Source: Lysobacter lycopersici
GTDB taxonomy: Bacteria > Pseudomonadota > Gammaproteobacteria > Xanthomonadales > Xanthomonadaceae
Assembly: GCF_007556775.1 (NCBI RefSeq)
Contig: NZ_CP041742.1
Coordinates: forward strand, 1,240,001-1,304,000
Direction: 5' to 3'
Length of the DNA stretch: 64,000 nucleotides
Numbering within the stretch: the first letter of the stretch is position 1; every line of letters starts with the position of its first letter. The notes beneath the pieces are model-generated. The model did no database searches and was not told the DNA's origin. It was given only the letters and a program-made list of their open reading frames with translations. This document shows positions 52,215 to 62,304 of this stretch, piece after piece. Both the position numbers and the translations under genes were made by a program.

Positions 52215-54188
52215 ATGAAAGAAGAAGACGACCGCAAAGCCGTTCCCGCATTCGCCACCCTGCGGCGCCATCCCTGGATGAGCGCGACCGGCGTGGTCGC
52301 CGTTGCGATCGCGCTGCTGATCCTGTTCTGGGACTGGAACTGGTTTCGCAAACCGCTCTGCGGTTATGTGCAGGCCAAGACCGGACGCGCCTGCGAAATC
52401 GCCGGCGATTTCGACGTCGATCCCGGGCGCGTGACGCGCGTGACCGCGAACGCGGTGCGCTTCGGCAACGCGTCGTGGTCGAAGCGGGGCGACATGGCGC
52501 GCGCGGATCGGGTCGCGGTCGATTTCGAACTCTGGCCGGCGCTGTTCCACCGCGAATTCCGCATCCGCGAATTGCGGCTGGTGCAACCCGACGCGGTGCT
52601 CGAAACCGGGCCGGAGGGCAAGGGCAACTGGGTGTTCGGCGAAGGAAACGCCAATGCGAAGGCGCAGTTCCGCAGCCTGTGGATCGACGGCGGGCGGCTG
52701 CGCTTCTTCGATCCGCCGAACAAGACCGACATCGACATCGAAGTCGCCAGCGAGGCCGCGAGGAAACCCGGCGAAGGCGCGCCCATCCTCGCCAAAGGCA
52801 GCGGGCGCTGGCGGGGCAGCGCGTTCACGCTGCAGGGCCGCGGCGAATCGCCGCTGCAGCTGCGCGACAGCGAACGGCCGTACCGCATCGACGTGACTGC
52901 GAGCGCGGGAAACACGCATGCGCACGCCGTCGGCACCCTGCTCGACCCGCTGCGATTCCGCGATTTCGACATGGAGCTCGCGCTGCGCGGGCGGAACCTG
53001 GAAGACCTGTATCCGTTGCTCGGCATCGCCACGCCGCCGACGCCGCCGTACCGGCTCGACGGACGCCTCACGCGCACGATCGAAAGCCCGGCCGGCAGCA
53101 CCTGGAAATACGACGGATTCACCGGCGTGGTCGGCGACAGCGACCTCGCCGGCTACGCGCACGTCACCACCGGCGGCAAGCGCCCCTACCTGCGCGCCGA
53201 CCTGCGTTCGAAGCGGCTGGATTTCGACGATCTCGCCGGTTTCGTGGGTGCCGCGCCGAAAACGGGCGGCGGCGAATCGAGCAACCCCGAACTCGCGGCG
53301 CAGGCCGCGAAACAGGCCGCGAGCCCGCGGCTGTTGCCGGCCACGCCATACCGGCTCGACAAGCTGCGCGCGATGGACGCAGACATTCGCCTGCGCGCGG
53401 GCCGGATCGACACGCAGAAGCTCCCGATCGACGACATGGACGCGCACCTGCGGCTCGAGAACGGCCTGTTGCGCCTGGACCCGCTGGATTTCGGCGTCGC
53501 AGACGGCGACATCCGCTCGACCATCCGCATGGATGCGCGCGAAAGCGCGATCCGCACCCGTGCCGACATCACTGCGCGCGGCCTGGACCTGGCCAAGCTG
53601 CTGCCCGAGGTGCCATTGGGCAAGACCGCGATCGGCAAGGTCGGTGGCGACATCGCGATCGCGGGTACCGGCAATTCCATCGCCGCCATCCTCGGCAGCG
53701 CCAACGGCGACGCGCGCATGGACATGGGCGAAGGCCGCATCAGCAAACTGCTGATGGAGTACGCGGGGCTCGACCTCGCTGGCGTGCTGCGCATCAAGCT
53801 CACCCACGACAGGCAGATTCCGATCCGCTGCATGGCCGCCGATTTCGCAGTGAAGGACGGCGTGATGGACGCGCGCAACTTCGTGTTCGATTCGGCCGAA
53901 ACGCGGCTGGAAGGCAGCGGCAGCATCAATCTTCGCGATGAAACGCTCGACCTGACCGTGCGACCGCGCACCAAGGGCTTCAGCCCGCTGTCGTTGCGTT
54001 CGCCGCTGTACGTGCGCGGCAGTTTCAAGCAGCCGCAGTTCACGCCCGACTATGCGCGCATGGGCCTGCGCGCTGGCGCGGCGGTGGCATTGGGAACGGT
54101 CGCGGCGCCGGCGGCGGCGCTGCTCGCGACCAGCGACCTCGGACAGGGCAAGAATGCGCCGTGCGCGGCCACGCCGGCGAAAAAGTGA
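52215..54188 (+). CDS. AsmA family envelope protein
   Basis: A 657-residue inner-membrane-anchored protein with one helix at about residues 24-44 (MSATGVVAVAIALLILFWDWN) and a long periplasmic AsmA domain (FRKPLCGYVQAKTGRACEIAGDFDVDPG, RIRELRLVQPDAVLE, and a C-terminal SGSINLRDETLDLTVRPRTKG). AsmA-like proteins act in phospholipid/outer-membrane homeostasis. Start MKEEDDRK was chosen as the only ATG near the conserved part. A REP-like repeat follows at 54198. Confidence 0.9.
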   Translation: MKEEDDRKAVPAFATLRRHPWMSATGVVAVAIALLILFWDWNWFRKPLCGYVQAKTGRACEIAGDFDVDPGRVTRVTANAVRFGNASWSKRGDMARADRVAVDFELWPALFHREFRIRELRLVQPDAVLETGPEGKGNWVFGEGNANAKAQFRSLWIDGGRLRFFDPPNKTDIDIEVASEAARKPGEGAPILAKGSGRWRGSAFTLQGRGESPLQLRDSERPYRIDVTASAGNTHAHAVGTLLDPLRFRDFDMELALRGRNLEDLYPLLGIATPPTPPYRLDGRLTRTIESPAGSTWKYDGFTGVVGDSDLAGYAHVTTGGKRPYLRADLRSKRLDFDDLAGFVGAAPKTGGGESSNPELAAQAAKQAASPRLLPATPYRLDKLRAMDADIRLRAGRIDTQKLPIDDMDAHLRLENGLLRLDPLDFGVADGDIRSTIRMDARESAIRTRADITARGLDLAKLLPEVPLGKTAIGKVGGDIAIAGTGNSIAAILGSANGDARMDMGEGRISKLLMEYAGLDLAGVLRIKLTHDRQIPIRCMAADFAVKDGVMDARNFVFDSAETRLEGSGSINLRDETLDLTVRPRTKGFSPLSLRSPLYVRGSFKQPQFTPDYARMGLRAGAAVALGTVAAPAAALLATSDLGQGKNAPCAATPAKK

Positions 54189-54197
54189 AACTCAATC

Positions 54198-54286
54198 GTA
54201 GGGCGCATTAGCCGAAGGCGTAATGCGCCTGATGTCACGCGCCGGAAATCCATGCGGCGCAATGCGCTTCGCTTATTGCGCCCTAC
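54198..54286. repeat. GTAG-ended repeat of the GGGCGCAAT type
   Basis: GTAGGGCGCATTAGCCGAAG at 54198-54217 and a right arm GCGCAATGCGC...TTATTGCGCCCTAC ending at 54286. It matches the copy at 41877-41965. Confidence 0.8.
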
Positions 54287-54373
54287 GTTCCTTGCAATTC
54301 GTAGCGAACGACGATGTTCGGCCGGCAACGGTTTAGCCGAATGGAGGGCCAGGCTTGAATGAATTGCCGGGCG

Positions 54374-54952
54374 TCATTTCCTGTCAAATTCCCATTCATG
54401 CACCAGCCGGCCTTGCTCTTCACTGAGCAACATCCAGTCGGGTGCAGGAAACTCCCCGCCATCGTTCGCCTCTACGTGCCAGGACCGTTCAAGCAGCACC
54501 CTGAAGCCTTGCCCATGCCGCAGCAATCTGACGTCCTGCCAAATTGCACCTAGCGTGCCGCCGTTTTGCACGAAAGCCCCAGTCTTCGCATCGATGACTA
54601 CCGCAATGAGCTGATCACTTGAGGGGCGGCCATTGCGGGGGATGAGCAGCAGCAACCTTCCGTGGGACCATTCGAACGCACCGATGTCTCGACAGTAGTT
54701 CTTGGCGTCGGATACGAAGCGGGCTGGTTCAAACAAAGCCGGTCCAACGGGCAAGGGGGCGGGTTTGGCTTTCCCCCAAACAAGCGTGACGACCTGATCG
54801 TCTTGATAGGCGTCGCCGCTCCTGGATTCGAAACGGAGGGAGAAATCCGTGCTGCCGAACTTGCACGTTGCCGTCCATTGCGGACGGAATGCGGGCTCTC
54901 CAGCCAGCGCTGGAAACGCGGCTAGCAGCAATAACAATGGAAACCATCGCAT
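54374..54952 (-). CDS. exported protein of unknown function
   Basis: A 192-residue protein: signal peptide MRWFPLLLLLAAFPALA, then a mature part with the motifs RPQWTATCKFGSTDFSLRFE, DAKNYCRDIGAFEW and GRLLLLIPRNGRPSS. Two cysteines could form a disulfide. No family recognised. Codon use is slightly less GC-rich than the neighbours. The ATG at 54952 is preceded by a TTG that reads in frame but is not needed. Confidence 0.7.
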   Translation of the reverse strand: MRWFPLLLLLAAFPALAGEPAFRPQWTATCKFGSTDFSLRFESRSGDAYQDDQVVTLVWGKAKPAPLPVGPALFEPARFVSDAKNYCRDIGAFEWSHGRLLLLIPRNGRPSSDQLIAVVIDAKTGAFVQNGGTLGAIWQDVRLLRHGQGFRVLLERSWHVEANDGGEFPAPDWMLLSEEQGRLVHEWEFDRK

Positions 54953-54965
54953 CAATTTAGGGCCC

Positions 54966-55394
54966 CTAACTCGCGATATACCGCTGCAAATGATCGAGCT
55001 GGATCTGCTGTTCCTCGATCATCGCCTTGACCAGGTCGCCGATCGACACGAGGCCGACCAGCTCGCCGCGTTCCAGCACCGGCAGGTGGCGGATGCGGCC
55101 GTCGGTGACGACCTGCATGCAATGCTCGACGCTGTCGTCGGGCGCGACGGTGTGCAGTTCCGCGGTCATGATGTCGCGCACCGGCGTGTCGGCGGAACTG
55201 CGCCCGAGCAGCGCGATCTTGCGCGCGTAATCGCGTTCGGAAAATATCCCGGCGAGCTTGCCGCCTTCCAGCACCAGCACCGCGCCGATGCCCTTGTCGG
55301 CCATCAGCCGCAGCGCCTCGATCACCGGCGCACCGGGCGCGATGGAATGGATTTCAGCCGGTTTCGACTCGAGCAACTGGCGGACGTTGCGCAT
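54966..55394 (-). CDS. CBS domain-containing protein
   Basis: A 142-residue protein made of two CBS motifs (VIEALRLMADKGIGAVLVLEG and DSVEHCMQVVTDGRIRHLPVLE) plus ARKIALLGRSSADTPVRDIMT between them, ending in a helix EEQQIQLDHLQRYIAS. Such proteins bind adenosyl ligands and regulate a partner. Its start lies 41 bp inside the end of the glycosyltransferase gene, so the two are coupled. Confidence 0.9.
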   Translation of the reverse strand: MRNVRQLLESKPAEIHSIAPGAPVIEALRLMADKGIGAVLVLEGGKLAGIFSERDYARKIALLGRSSADTPVRDIMTAELHTVAPDDSVEHCMQVVTDGRIRHLPVLERGELVGLVSIGDLVKAMIEEQQIQLDHLQRYIAS

Positions 55395-56394
55395 GCTGGC
55401 CTCCCGCGGCGGTCGACGTCGCCGAGGATACTCCCGTCGCCGGCATCCAGGCATCGACGAGGTACAGCGGGCGCTGCTTGGCCTCCTCGTACAGGCGGCC
55501 GAGGTATTCGCCGATCAGGCCGAGCGCGACCAGTTGCACGCCACCGAGGAACAGGATCACCGACATCATCGTGGGCCAGCCCGCGACCGGATCGCCCCAC
55601 AACAGCGCCTTGGCGATGATCCACGCGCCATACACGAAGGCGACGAAGGCGGTGGCGATGCCGAGGTAGGTGGCGACGCGCAGCGGCGCGGTGCTGAAAC
55701 TGGTGATGCCTTCCAGCGCGAAATTCCACAGCTTCCAGAAACCGAACTTGCTCGAGCCCGCCAGCCGCGGCGCGCGCACGTAGGGAATCGCCGCCTGGCG
55801 GAACCCGACCCAGCCGAACAGGCCTTTCATGAAGCGATGGCGTTCGCGCAATTCGCGCAACGCGGCCAATGCGCGCGGCGAAAGCAGGCGGAAATCGCCG
55901 GTATCGGCCGGCACCGGGGTCTTCGACAGGCGTCCCATCACCCGATAGAACGCGTGCGCGGTGGCGCGCTTCAACCAGCCTTCGCCCGCGCGGGCGCTGC
56001 GGGTGCCATGCACGTCGTCGAAGCCTTCCTGCCACTTGGCGACGAATTGCGGGATCAGTTCCGGCGGATCCTGGCCGTCGGCATCGAGGATGAGTGCCGC
56101 GCCTTCGGTGACGCGATCGAGTCCGGCCGTCAGCGCCAGTTCCTTGCCGAAATTGCGCGACAGCCGCAGCAGCGAGACGCGCGCATCGTTCGCCGCGATC
56201 GCCTGCATCGCGTCCCAGGTGCCGTCGCGGCTGCCGTCGTCGACGTACAGCACGCCGCCTTCGACGCCTTGCTCGCGCCGCAATGCGTCCAGCGTCGCGG
56301 CGATGCGCGGCTGCAGCAGCGGCAGCGCCGACTCCTCGTTGAAGGCGGCGACGACCACGGTCAGGGTCGGCATGTGGCGGGGCTCGTCCTGCAT
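55354..56394 (-). CDS. family 2 glycosyltransferase, dolichol-phosphate-mannose-synthase/ArnC-like
   Basis: A 346-residue membrane glycosyltransferase: GT2 domain (TVVVAAFNEESALPLLQPRI, VDDGSRDGTWDAM, ILDADGQDPPELI) and two or three C-terminal helices (YLGIATAFVAFVYGAWIIAKALL, MMSVILFLGGVQLVALGLIGEYLGRLYEE). It would transfer a sugar to a polyprenyl phosphate. Start MQDEPRHM at 56394; MPTLTVVV at 56373 is an alternative. It is followed by a CBS protein. Confidence 0.9.
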   Translation of the reverse strand: MQDEPRHMPTLTVVVAAFNEESALPLLQPRIAATLDALRREQGVEGGVLYVDDGSRDGTWDAMQAIAANDARVSLLRLSRNFGKELALTAGLDRVTEGAALILDADGQDPPELIPQFVAKWQEGFDDVHGTRSARAGEGWLKRATAHAFYRVMGRLSKTPVPADTGDFRLLSPRALAALRELRERHRFMKGLFGWVGFRQAAIPYVRAPRLAGSSKFGFWKLWNFALEGITSFSTAPLRVATYLGIATAFVAFVYGAWIIAKALLWGDPVAGWPTMMSVILFLGGVQLVALGLIGEYLGRLYEEAKQRPLYLVDAWMPATGVSSATSTAAGGQHAQRPPVARVETG

Positions 56395-56416
56395 GCGGCG
56401 ATGGTAGCGCGCCGCT

Positions 56417-57202
56417 TCATTCCAGCGCGCCCAGCGACGCGGTTCCGCCCATGGCACGCATCTGCCGCTGGATCGCGTTCGCGCGGCGCTGCACATACGG
56501 CCCCGGCCGGGCCACGCTGTAACGCCGCGGATTCGGCAACACCGCCGCCATGCGCGCGGCTTCGGCCGACGACAACCGCGATGCATCCTCGCCCCAGAAA
56601 CTGCGGGCCGCCGCCTGCGCGCCGTAGATGCCGTCGCCGAATTCGGCGAAGTTCGCGTACATCTCGAGGATGCGCGATTTCGGCCACAGGGCTTCCATCA
56701 GCACCGTGTACCAGGCCTCCAGGCCCTTGCGCAGCCAGCGCGTGGGGCCGTTGCCCGCCCACAGGAACAGGTTCTTCGCGGTCTGCTGGCTGATGGTGCT
56801 GGCCCCGCGCAGCCGTCGCACCGGCGTGCCGCGTTTCTCGGCGCGCTCGACCATGCGCGCGTTGTGTGCGCGGGCTTTATCGATGGCGGAGAAGTCGAAA
56901 CCGTGGTGGCGCGCGAAGTTCTGGTCCTCGGCCGCGACCAGCGCCAGCGGCAGGTTCGGCGAGATCCTGGAAAGATCGCGCCAGTCGTGGGCGATGCGGA
57001 ACGACCAGTCGGCATGCGCGAGCGCCTGCATCTGCCGGATCGCCATGAAGCTGGAGAACGGCGGATCGATGACGCGCAGCACCAGCACCTGCGAAAAGCT
57101 GACCAGCAGGAACAGCAGCGGCAGTTTCCACAACCAATGCAGCCAGCGCCGGCGTTTGCGCGCCACGGCCCCGGCCTTCGTCACGTTCGCTTGCGCATCC
57201 AC
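56417..57202 (-). CDS. mtgA: monofunctional biosynthetic peptidoglycan transglycosylase
   Basis: Polymerises lipid II at the inner membrane. About 261 residues: one membrane helix ([20 protein letters not shown]), then a GT51 domain with the catalytic Glu in [17 protein letters not shown] and the [16 protein letters not shown] motif, [17 protein letters not shown] near the end. No ATG is available upstream of the helix; the GTG at 57202 (or 57184) is the likely start. It sits between a glycosyltransferase and hslO. Confidence 0.93.
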   Translation of the reverse strand: MDAQANVTKAGAVARKRRRWLHWLWKLPLLFLLVSFSQVLVLRVIDPPFSSFMAIRQMQALAHADWSFRIAHDWRDLSRISPNLPLALVAAEDQNFARHHGFDFSAIDKARAHNARMVERAEKRGTPVRRLRGASTISQQTAKNLFLWAGNGPTRWLRKGLEAWYTVLMEALWPKSRILEMYANFAEFGDGIYGAQAAARSFWGEDASRLSSAEAARMAAVLPNPRRYSVARPGPYVQRRANAIQRQMRAMGGTASLGALE

Positions 57203-57250
57203 GTCGCCGGCCCCATTTCGTCGACTCCCATCGCAACGCGCATTATCCCG

Positions 57251-58201
57251 ATGCCGAGCACCGACACGAACCCCGCCATGTCCGAGAAGACCATGCATGC
57301 CGCCCCCGACCAGCTCGGCCGCTTCCTCCTGCCCGATGCCGGCGTACGCGGCGTGCACGTGCGGCTGGACGAAGCTTGGCGCGAAATCCGCGGGCGTGCC
57401 GAATATCCGCCGGCGGCGGCCGAACTGCTCGGCGAAGCCGCGGCCGCGGCCGCCCTGTTCACCGGCCACGCCAAGGTCGACGGGCGCCTGTCGGTGCAAC
57501 TGCGGGGCGATGGCGCCTTGCGCACCCTGTTCGCCGAATGCACCGCCGCGGGCACCTTGCGCGGCATCGTCCAGCTCGGCGAAGGAGCGGTTTCGCGCGA
57601 CCTGGGCGAGGCCGTCCCGGGCGGCGTGCTGGCGATCACCATCGAAAACCCGGGCAAGGGCGGGCGCGAACCGATCCGCTACCAGGGCCTGGTGGCGCTG
57701 TCCGCGGATACGCTCGCCGGTGCGTTCGAAGGCTATTTCCGCCAGTCCGAACAGCTGCCGACCCGATTGCTGCTCGCCGCCGACGAACACCGGGCGGCCG
57801 GGCTGATGCTGCAGAAGCTGCCTTTCGACGGCGGGCCTGGCGACGGCGGCGACGCGGACGGCTGGAACCGGGCTTCATTGCTGTTCGACACACTCGGTCC
57901 CGCCGAGCTGCTGGCGCAACCGGCCGATGTGCTGGTCCATCGCCTGTTCCACCAGGACGCGCCGCAATGGCTGGACCGTCGTTCGCTGCGCTTCGGCTGC
58001 TCCTGCTCGCGCGAACGCGTGGCCGCGATGCTGGTTTCGCTCGGCCGCGAAGAGGTCGATGCCGCGGTCGAAGCCGGTGGCGGAACTGCCGGGATCCGCT
58101 GCGAGTTCTGCGGCCAGGCCTACAACTTCGGGGCAGCCGAGGCTGCAGCCCTGTTCTCGGCGCCGCAGGCGACGAACGGGGCCCCGGCGACCTTGCAGTG
58201 A
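57251..58201 (+). CDS. hslO: Hsp33 family redox-regulated chaperone
   Basis: Activated by oxidation and unfolding to hold proteins. About 316 residues; the C-terminal zinc/redox motif is [10 protein letters not shown] (CxC) and CEFC (CxxC), both present. N-terminal fold [20 protein letters not shown] and GRLSVQLR-type strands. ATG at 57251 or 57278. It is divergent from mtgA, 48 bp apart. Confidence 0.95.
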   Translation: MPSTDTNPAMSEKTMHAAPDQLGRFLLPDAGVRGVHVRLDEAWREIRGRAEYPPAAAELLGEAAAAAALFTGHAKVDGRLSVQLRGDGALRTLFAECTAAGTLRGIVQLGEGAVSRDLGEAVPGGVLAITIENPGKGGREPIRYQGLVALSADTLAGAFEGYFRQSEQLPTRLLLAADEHRAAGLMLQKLPFDGGPGDGGDADGWNRASLLFDTLGPAELLAQPADVLVHRLFHQDAPQWLDRRSLRFGCSCSRERVAAMLVSLGREEVDAAVEAGGGTAGIRCEFCGQAYNFGAAEAAALFSAPQATNGAPATLQ

Positions 58202-58308
58202 CGCGATCCGAGCGTGCCGTGCCAGTTGTTAAGGAAACATAAATCGGCTAAGCTCGAGGCGCCTGAATCCGAGGAACTTGCCGGCTTCCGCCGAGTCTCA
58301 TCCACGCC

Positions 58309-59169
58309 ATGTCCCGTCGCCTGTCCCTGTCGCTCGCCCTGCTCCTCGCCTTCGGCGTGGCCAGCGGCGCGCGCGCGCAATCCGCGCCGGTCGCGGACAC
58401 GGCGGTGTTGCCGGTCTGGAACAACGCCAGCGGCAAGGTCGAGGCCGTGCTCGTGCTCGAACCCACGACGGCTGCCGAGGCCGGCGGGCGTTTCCGTTTC
58501 GGCAACAGTTCGCTCGATGCCACCTTCGGCCTCGACGCCGGCGATTCGCTCGCACTGCTCTGCGACCGCAAGAGCGGCATCGCAAGCGCGATCGGCAACC
58601 TTGCCAACAACTGCCTGCTCGCGTCTCTGGATACGGACGGCAGTTCGCGACGGAATGCCGCAACCGCTGCGTTTTCCCGCGGCGGCGCGCGTTTCGGCGT
58701 CGGTGTCGGCGATGGCCGCGACACCCTGCCCGCATGGCTGACACCCGGCTCGGGTTCCACCAAGGTCGATATCAATGACCTGACCGTCTTCGCGCGCAAA
58801 TCACTGCCGCGCGAAGGCTACGTTTCCATTGCCGGCACCGTGGCCAAGGCGCGGCTCGTGCCCTATCTCGATGCCCAGGCCAGCGGCCTGCTGCCGGACC
58901 GGTTCACCACCCGGTCCATGACCTTGGCCGGCGGTATCGGCGCCTTCAGCGCCAATATCGTCGGTCATGTCACCGATACCCCCGGACAGTCCAAGTGGGA
59001 AGGGCTCGGTATCGGCCTCACCTGGCGCACTCCCTGGAGCGGCCAGCTTTCGGTGGGTGCGGACAATGTCATCACCCGGGGCAAGAACCCCTTCTCGCTG
59101 GGCACCGACGGCGATGGGCAGGCAGACGATGGTGCCGTGCCCTATATCCGCTACGAGCAGGATCTGTGA
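58309..59169 (+). CDS. exported protein of unknown function, beta-rich
   Basis: A 286-residue protein with a signal peptide (MSRRLSLSLALLLAFGVASG... ending ARA) and a mature domain of alternating short strands: AVLPVWNNASGKVEAVLVLEP, RFGNSSLDATFGLDAGDSLALLCDRKSG, GLGIGLTWRTPWSGQLSVGADNVIT. The strand pattern and amphipathic segments suggest a small outer-membrane or periplasmic protein. Located upstream of the TonB-dependent receptor and in the same direction. Family not recognised. Confidence 0.75.
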   Translation: MSRRLSLSLALLLAFGVASGARAQSAPVADTAVLPVWNNASGKVEAVLVLEPTTAAEAGGRFRFGNSSLDATFGLDAGDSLALLCDRKSGIASAIGNLANNCLLASLDTDGSSRRNAATAAFSRGGARFGVGVGDGRDTLPAWLTPGSGSTKVDINDLTVFARKSLPREGYVSIAGTVAKARLVPYLDAQASGLLPDRFTTRSMTLAGGIGAFSANIVGHVTDTPGQSKWEGLGIGLTWRTPWSGQLSVGADNVITRGKNPFSLGTDGDGQADDGAVPYIRYEQDL

Positions 59170-59345
59170 CCTGAGTCGCACGGGCAAGTGCTTGTCCTGA
59201 AAGGGTTTCCTGCGCCGTTTAACGGCACTTTAATTTCTCTCCGAAGCCGGCTACTATCGGCCTTGGCCTGACCGCATTTGGCGTCTTTCTTGACCCTGTC
59301 GGTGAGGTTCCCATGGGAAACACCAAGACTCACCTGGAGAGAGAG

Positions 59346-62237
59346 ATGACCCTGAAGACCACCAAGCTCCGCGATGCGATTTCCCTCGCACTCGCCGTGG
59401 GCGTTACCACCCTCGCGGGTACCGGTGTTGCATTCGCGCAGGACGCGACCACGCCGGCCCCGGCCACGGATGCCGACCAGGCCAAGACCCTGGATCGCAT
59501 CGAAGTCACTGGTTCGCGCATCCGCCGCGTCGATGCGGAGAACGCCAGCCCGGTCGTGACCATCGACCGCCAGGCGATCGAGAAGACCGGCAAGCTGACC
59601 ATCGGCGATCTGGTGCAGGAACTGCCCAACATCGCCGGCGCGGCGACCAACCCGACCGTCAACAACGGCGGCGGCACCGGCGCCTCGACCGTGGAACTGC
59701 GCGGCCTCGGCTCGCAGCGCACCCTGGTCCTGATCAACGGCCGTCGCATGCTGCACATCGGCGGCACGGACGGCGGCGCGGACGTCAACTCGATCCCGGC
59801 CTCGGCGGTGGAACGCATCGAAGTGCTGACCGTGGGCGCCTCGTCGGTGTACGGCTCGGACGCGGTCGCGGGCGTGGTGAACTTCATCATGCGCAAGGAC
59901 TTCGACGGCATGCAGGCCTCGGTCGACTACGGCATTTCCAGCCGCAGCGACGGCCAGCGCACGGGCGGTTCGTTCACCTTCGGCCAGACCGGCGAGAAGG
60001 GCAACGTCATCGCCGGCGTGAACTACAACCAGTTCGACGGCATCTCCTCCGCCGATCGCGACTACTCCAAGAATGCGGTGTACCTGTACGGCGGCAGCAT
60101 CGTCGGCCTCAATGGCTCGATCGGCTCCGGCCGCAACCCGCGCGGCCGCATCTACCTGCCCGAAGGCAATTCGTTTGGTTGCGGCTCGGTCACGCTCATC
60201 CCCGGGGCCACGGGTTCCTCGACCGCCGACTACCGCTGCTATGCGGCGAGCGCCGACTCCTACAACTACCAGCGTGCGAACCTGATCCAGACCCCGCAGG
60301 AGCGCACCAACGCGTTCTTCCTGGGCAACTACCAGCTGACCGACGACGTCAGCGCGTTCATCGAGTACTACCACAACAAGACCTCCGCGAACTTCGGCAT
60401 CGCCGCGCTTCCGTTCGACGCCGACAGCGATGGCGTGGTCATCTCGAAGGACAACTACTACAACCCGTTCGGCGTCAACTTCGGTCCCGTCAGCGACACC
60501 GACGACAACGAGTTCCTGACCCGCTTCACCTCGCTGGGCCAGCGCGCGGCGTTCTTCAACACCGTCACCGACCAGTTCGTGACCGGCCTGGAAGGCTTCC
60601 TCGGCGACACCTGGAAGTGGGACGTGGCGCTGAACTACGGCCACCAGAACCAGTCCTCGCTGACCAGGGGCTATGTCTATTACGAAGGCCTGCGCGATGC
60701 GCTCGGCGCCTCGTTCATGGACACCGACGGCGTCGTGAAGTGCGGCACCGCCGGCAACGTGATCGAAGGTTGCACGCCGCTCAACATCTTCAACATCAAT
60801 GATCCGCAGACCATCGCGACGCTGGGCCAGTACACGGCCAACCCGCTCAGCAGCCAGCTCTACATCATGAAGAGCATCGAGGCGAATGCCTCAGGCGAGC
60901 TGTTCGACATGCCGGCCGGCGCCGCGCAGCTGGCGTTCGGTGCCCAGTGGCGCAAGGAATACCTGCGCAGCGATGTCGACTTCATCACGATCGCCGATTC
61001 CAGCGGCCAGTGCTTCATCGCCCAGGAAGCCTGCGGCTCGCCGGTGAGCGGTTCCTATACTTCCAATGAACTGTACGGCGAGTTGTTCCTGCCGCTGCTC
61101 AAGGACGTGCCGTTCGCCAAGTCCCTGAACGTCACCCTCGGCACGCGTTACTCGGACTTCGACCTGTTCGGCAACAACACCAGCTCGAAGCTGCAGGTGG
61201 AATGGCGCCCGCTCGACGAGTTGTTGCTGCGCGGCACGGTCGCGGAAGTGTTCCGCGCACCGGCCATCGCCGACGTGTTCGCAGGCCCGGCCGGCAATGC
61301 ACCGCAGTTCGTCGATCCCTGCGTCGGATACGGCGCGACCGGCTCGCCGCTCAACCACGAGAATGCTTGCGGCGCTCCGACCGGCGCAACCGCTATTCCG
61401 GCCGGTGGCACCCAGTCCACTGGCCTGAGCCAGTCCACGGGCGTGGTGTCCGGTTCGGCGTACGCCGGCTACCAGCTGAAGCCGGAACAGGGCAAGTCGT
61501 TCGACTGGGGCGTGGTGTACGACCCGAACTGGCTGCCCGGCTTCTCGGTCAGCGTCGACTACTGGCGCATCTACCTGAACGACCTGATCACCACGATCGG
61601 CGCGCAGACGGCAGTCGATGCCTGCTACGCCGACGAGTCCAGTCCGTTCTGCGGCTTCATCCACCGCAAGGGCAACGGCCAGGTCCAATACGTCAGCCAA
61701 CCAACCGTCAATCTCGGTCGTCTCGATACGAAGGGCTGGGACCTGGCGCTGCGCTACAAGCTCCCCGACACCTCGTGGGGCAGCTGGAGCTTCGGCTTCG
61801 ACGGCACCTACATCGCCCAGTACGACGTCGACGTCGGAGGCGGCACGGTGCCCCTGGCTGGCATCTTCAACAAGGACTTCGGTAATTACTCGCGCGTGCG
61901 CGGCCGCCTGTTCGCCAACTGGAACAAGGGTGACTGGTCTGCCTCCTACCGCTTGCGTTACGTCGGGGGATTCACAATCGCCAGTGCTGACGGTGGTTGC
62001 CAAAACGATCCGGTCTTCTGCTATTCGAAGGACTATGGTTCGTACATCACGCACGGCGTCTCGGCCAGCTACGCCCTGCCCAAGATCAATTCGACGATCG
62101 AGCTGGGCGTGGACAACCTGACCGACAAGCAGCCGCCGATGATGTTCCAGAACAACGTGCTGAACGCCAACACCGACGTGAGCACCTTCGACACGATCGG
62201 CCGTTACTTCTTCGGCCGTTACACGGTCAAGTTCTGA
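59346..62237 (+). CDS. TonB-dependent receptor
   Basis: A 963-residue outer-membrane receptor. Signal peptide MTLKTTKLRDAISLALAV... ending AFAQ, then the plug (LDRIEVTGSRIRR, VELRGLGSQRTLVLINGRRM, VYGSDAVAGVVNFIMRKDF) and a 22-strand barrel ending FGRYTVKF with the terminal Phe. It belongs to the large-insert, carbohydrate/peptide-type receptors common in xanthomonads; the substrate is not known. I chose the ATG at 59346 with a GGAGAGA site; an ATG at 59313 is in frame with its own site. Followed by a strong terminator. Confidence 0.94.
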   Translation: MTLKTTKLRDAISLALAVGVTTLAGTGVAFAQDATTPAPATDADQAKTLDRIEVTGSRIRRVDAENASPVVTIDRQAIEKTGKLTIGDLVQELPNIAGAATNPTVNNGGGTGASTVELRGLGSQRTLVLINGRRMLHIGGTDGGADVNSIPASAVERIEVLTVGASSVYGSDAVAGVVNFIMRKDFDGMQASVDYGISSRSDGQRTGGSFTFGQTGEKGNVIAGVNYNQFDGISSADRDYSKNAVYLYGGSIVGLNGSIGSGRNPRGRIYLPEGNSFGCGSVTLIPGATGSSTADYRCYAASADSYNYQRANLIQTPQERTNAFFLGNYQLTDDVSAFIEYYHNKTSANFGIAALPFDADSDGVVISKDNYYNPFGVNFGPVSDTDDNEFLTRFTSLGQRAAFFNTVTDQFVTGLEGFLGDTWKWDVALNYGHQNQSSLTRGYVYYEGLRDALGASFMDTDGVVKCGTAGNVIEGCTPLNIFNINDPQTIATLGQYTANPLSSQLYIMKSIEANASGELFDMPAGAAQLAFGAQWRKEYLRSDVDFITIADSSGQCFIAQEACGSPVSGSYTSNELYGELFLPLLKDVPFAKSLNVTLGTRYSDFDLFGNNTSSKLQVEWRPLDELLLRGTVAEVFRAPAIADVFAGPAGNAPQFVDPCVGYGATGSPLNHENACGAPTGATAIPAGGTQSTGLSQSTGVVSGSAYAGYQLKPEQGKSFDWGVVYDPNWLPGFSVSVDYWRIYLNDLITTIGAQTAVDACYADESSPFCGFIHRKGNGQVQYVSQPTVNLGRLDTKGWDLALRYKLPDTSWGSWSFGFDGTYIAQYDVDVGGGTVPLAGIFNKDFGNYSRVRGRLFANWNKGDWSASYRLRYVGGFTIASADGGCQNDPVFCYSKDYGSYITHGVSASYALPKINSTIELGVDNLTDKQPPMMFQNNVLNANTDVSTFDTIGRYFFGRYTVKF

Positions 62238-62262
62238 TCCAACGTCCTACTGCTAGACTTCG

Positions 62263-62297
62263 GGGCCGCATGGGAAACCATGCGGCCCTTTTCTTTT
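62263..62297 (+). terminator. intrinsic terminator after the TonB receptor
   Basis: An 11-bp stem GGGCCGCATGG / CCATGCGGCCC with a GAAA tetraloop, followed by TTTTCTTTT. It lies 25 bp past the receptor stop and just before the sulfotransferase gene. Confidence 0.95.
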
Positions 62298-62304
62298 GGC
62301 GCGC

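Noticed and set aside
58226-58254. Possible sigma-70 promoter TTGTTA-17-TAAGCT
   Set aside because: Only three of six -10 positions match; not strong enough to annotate.
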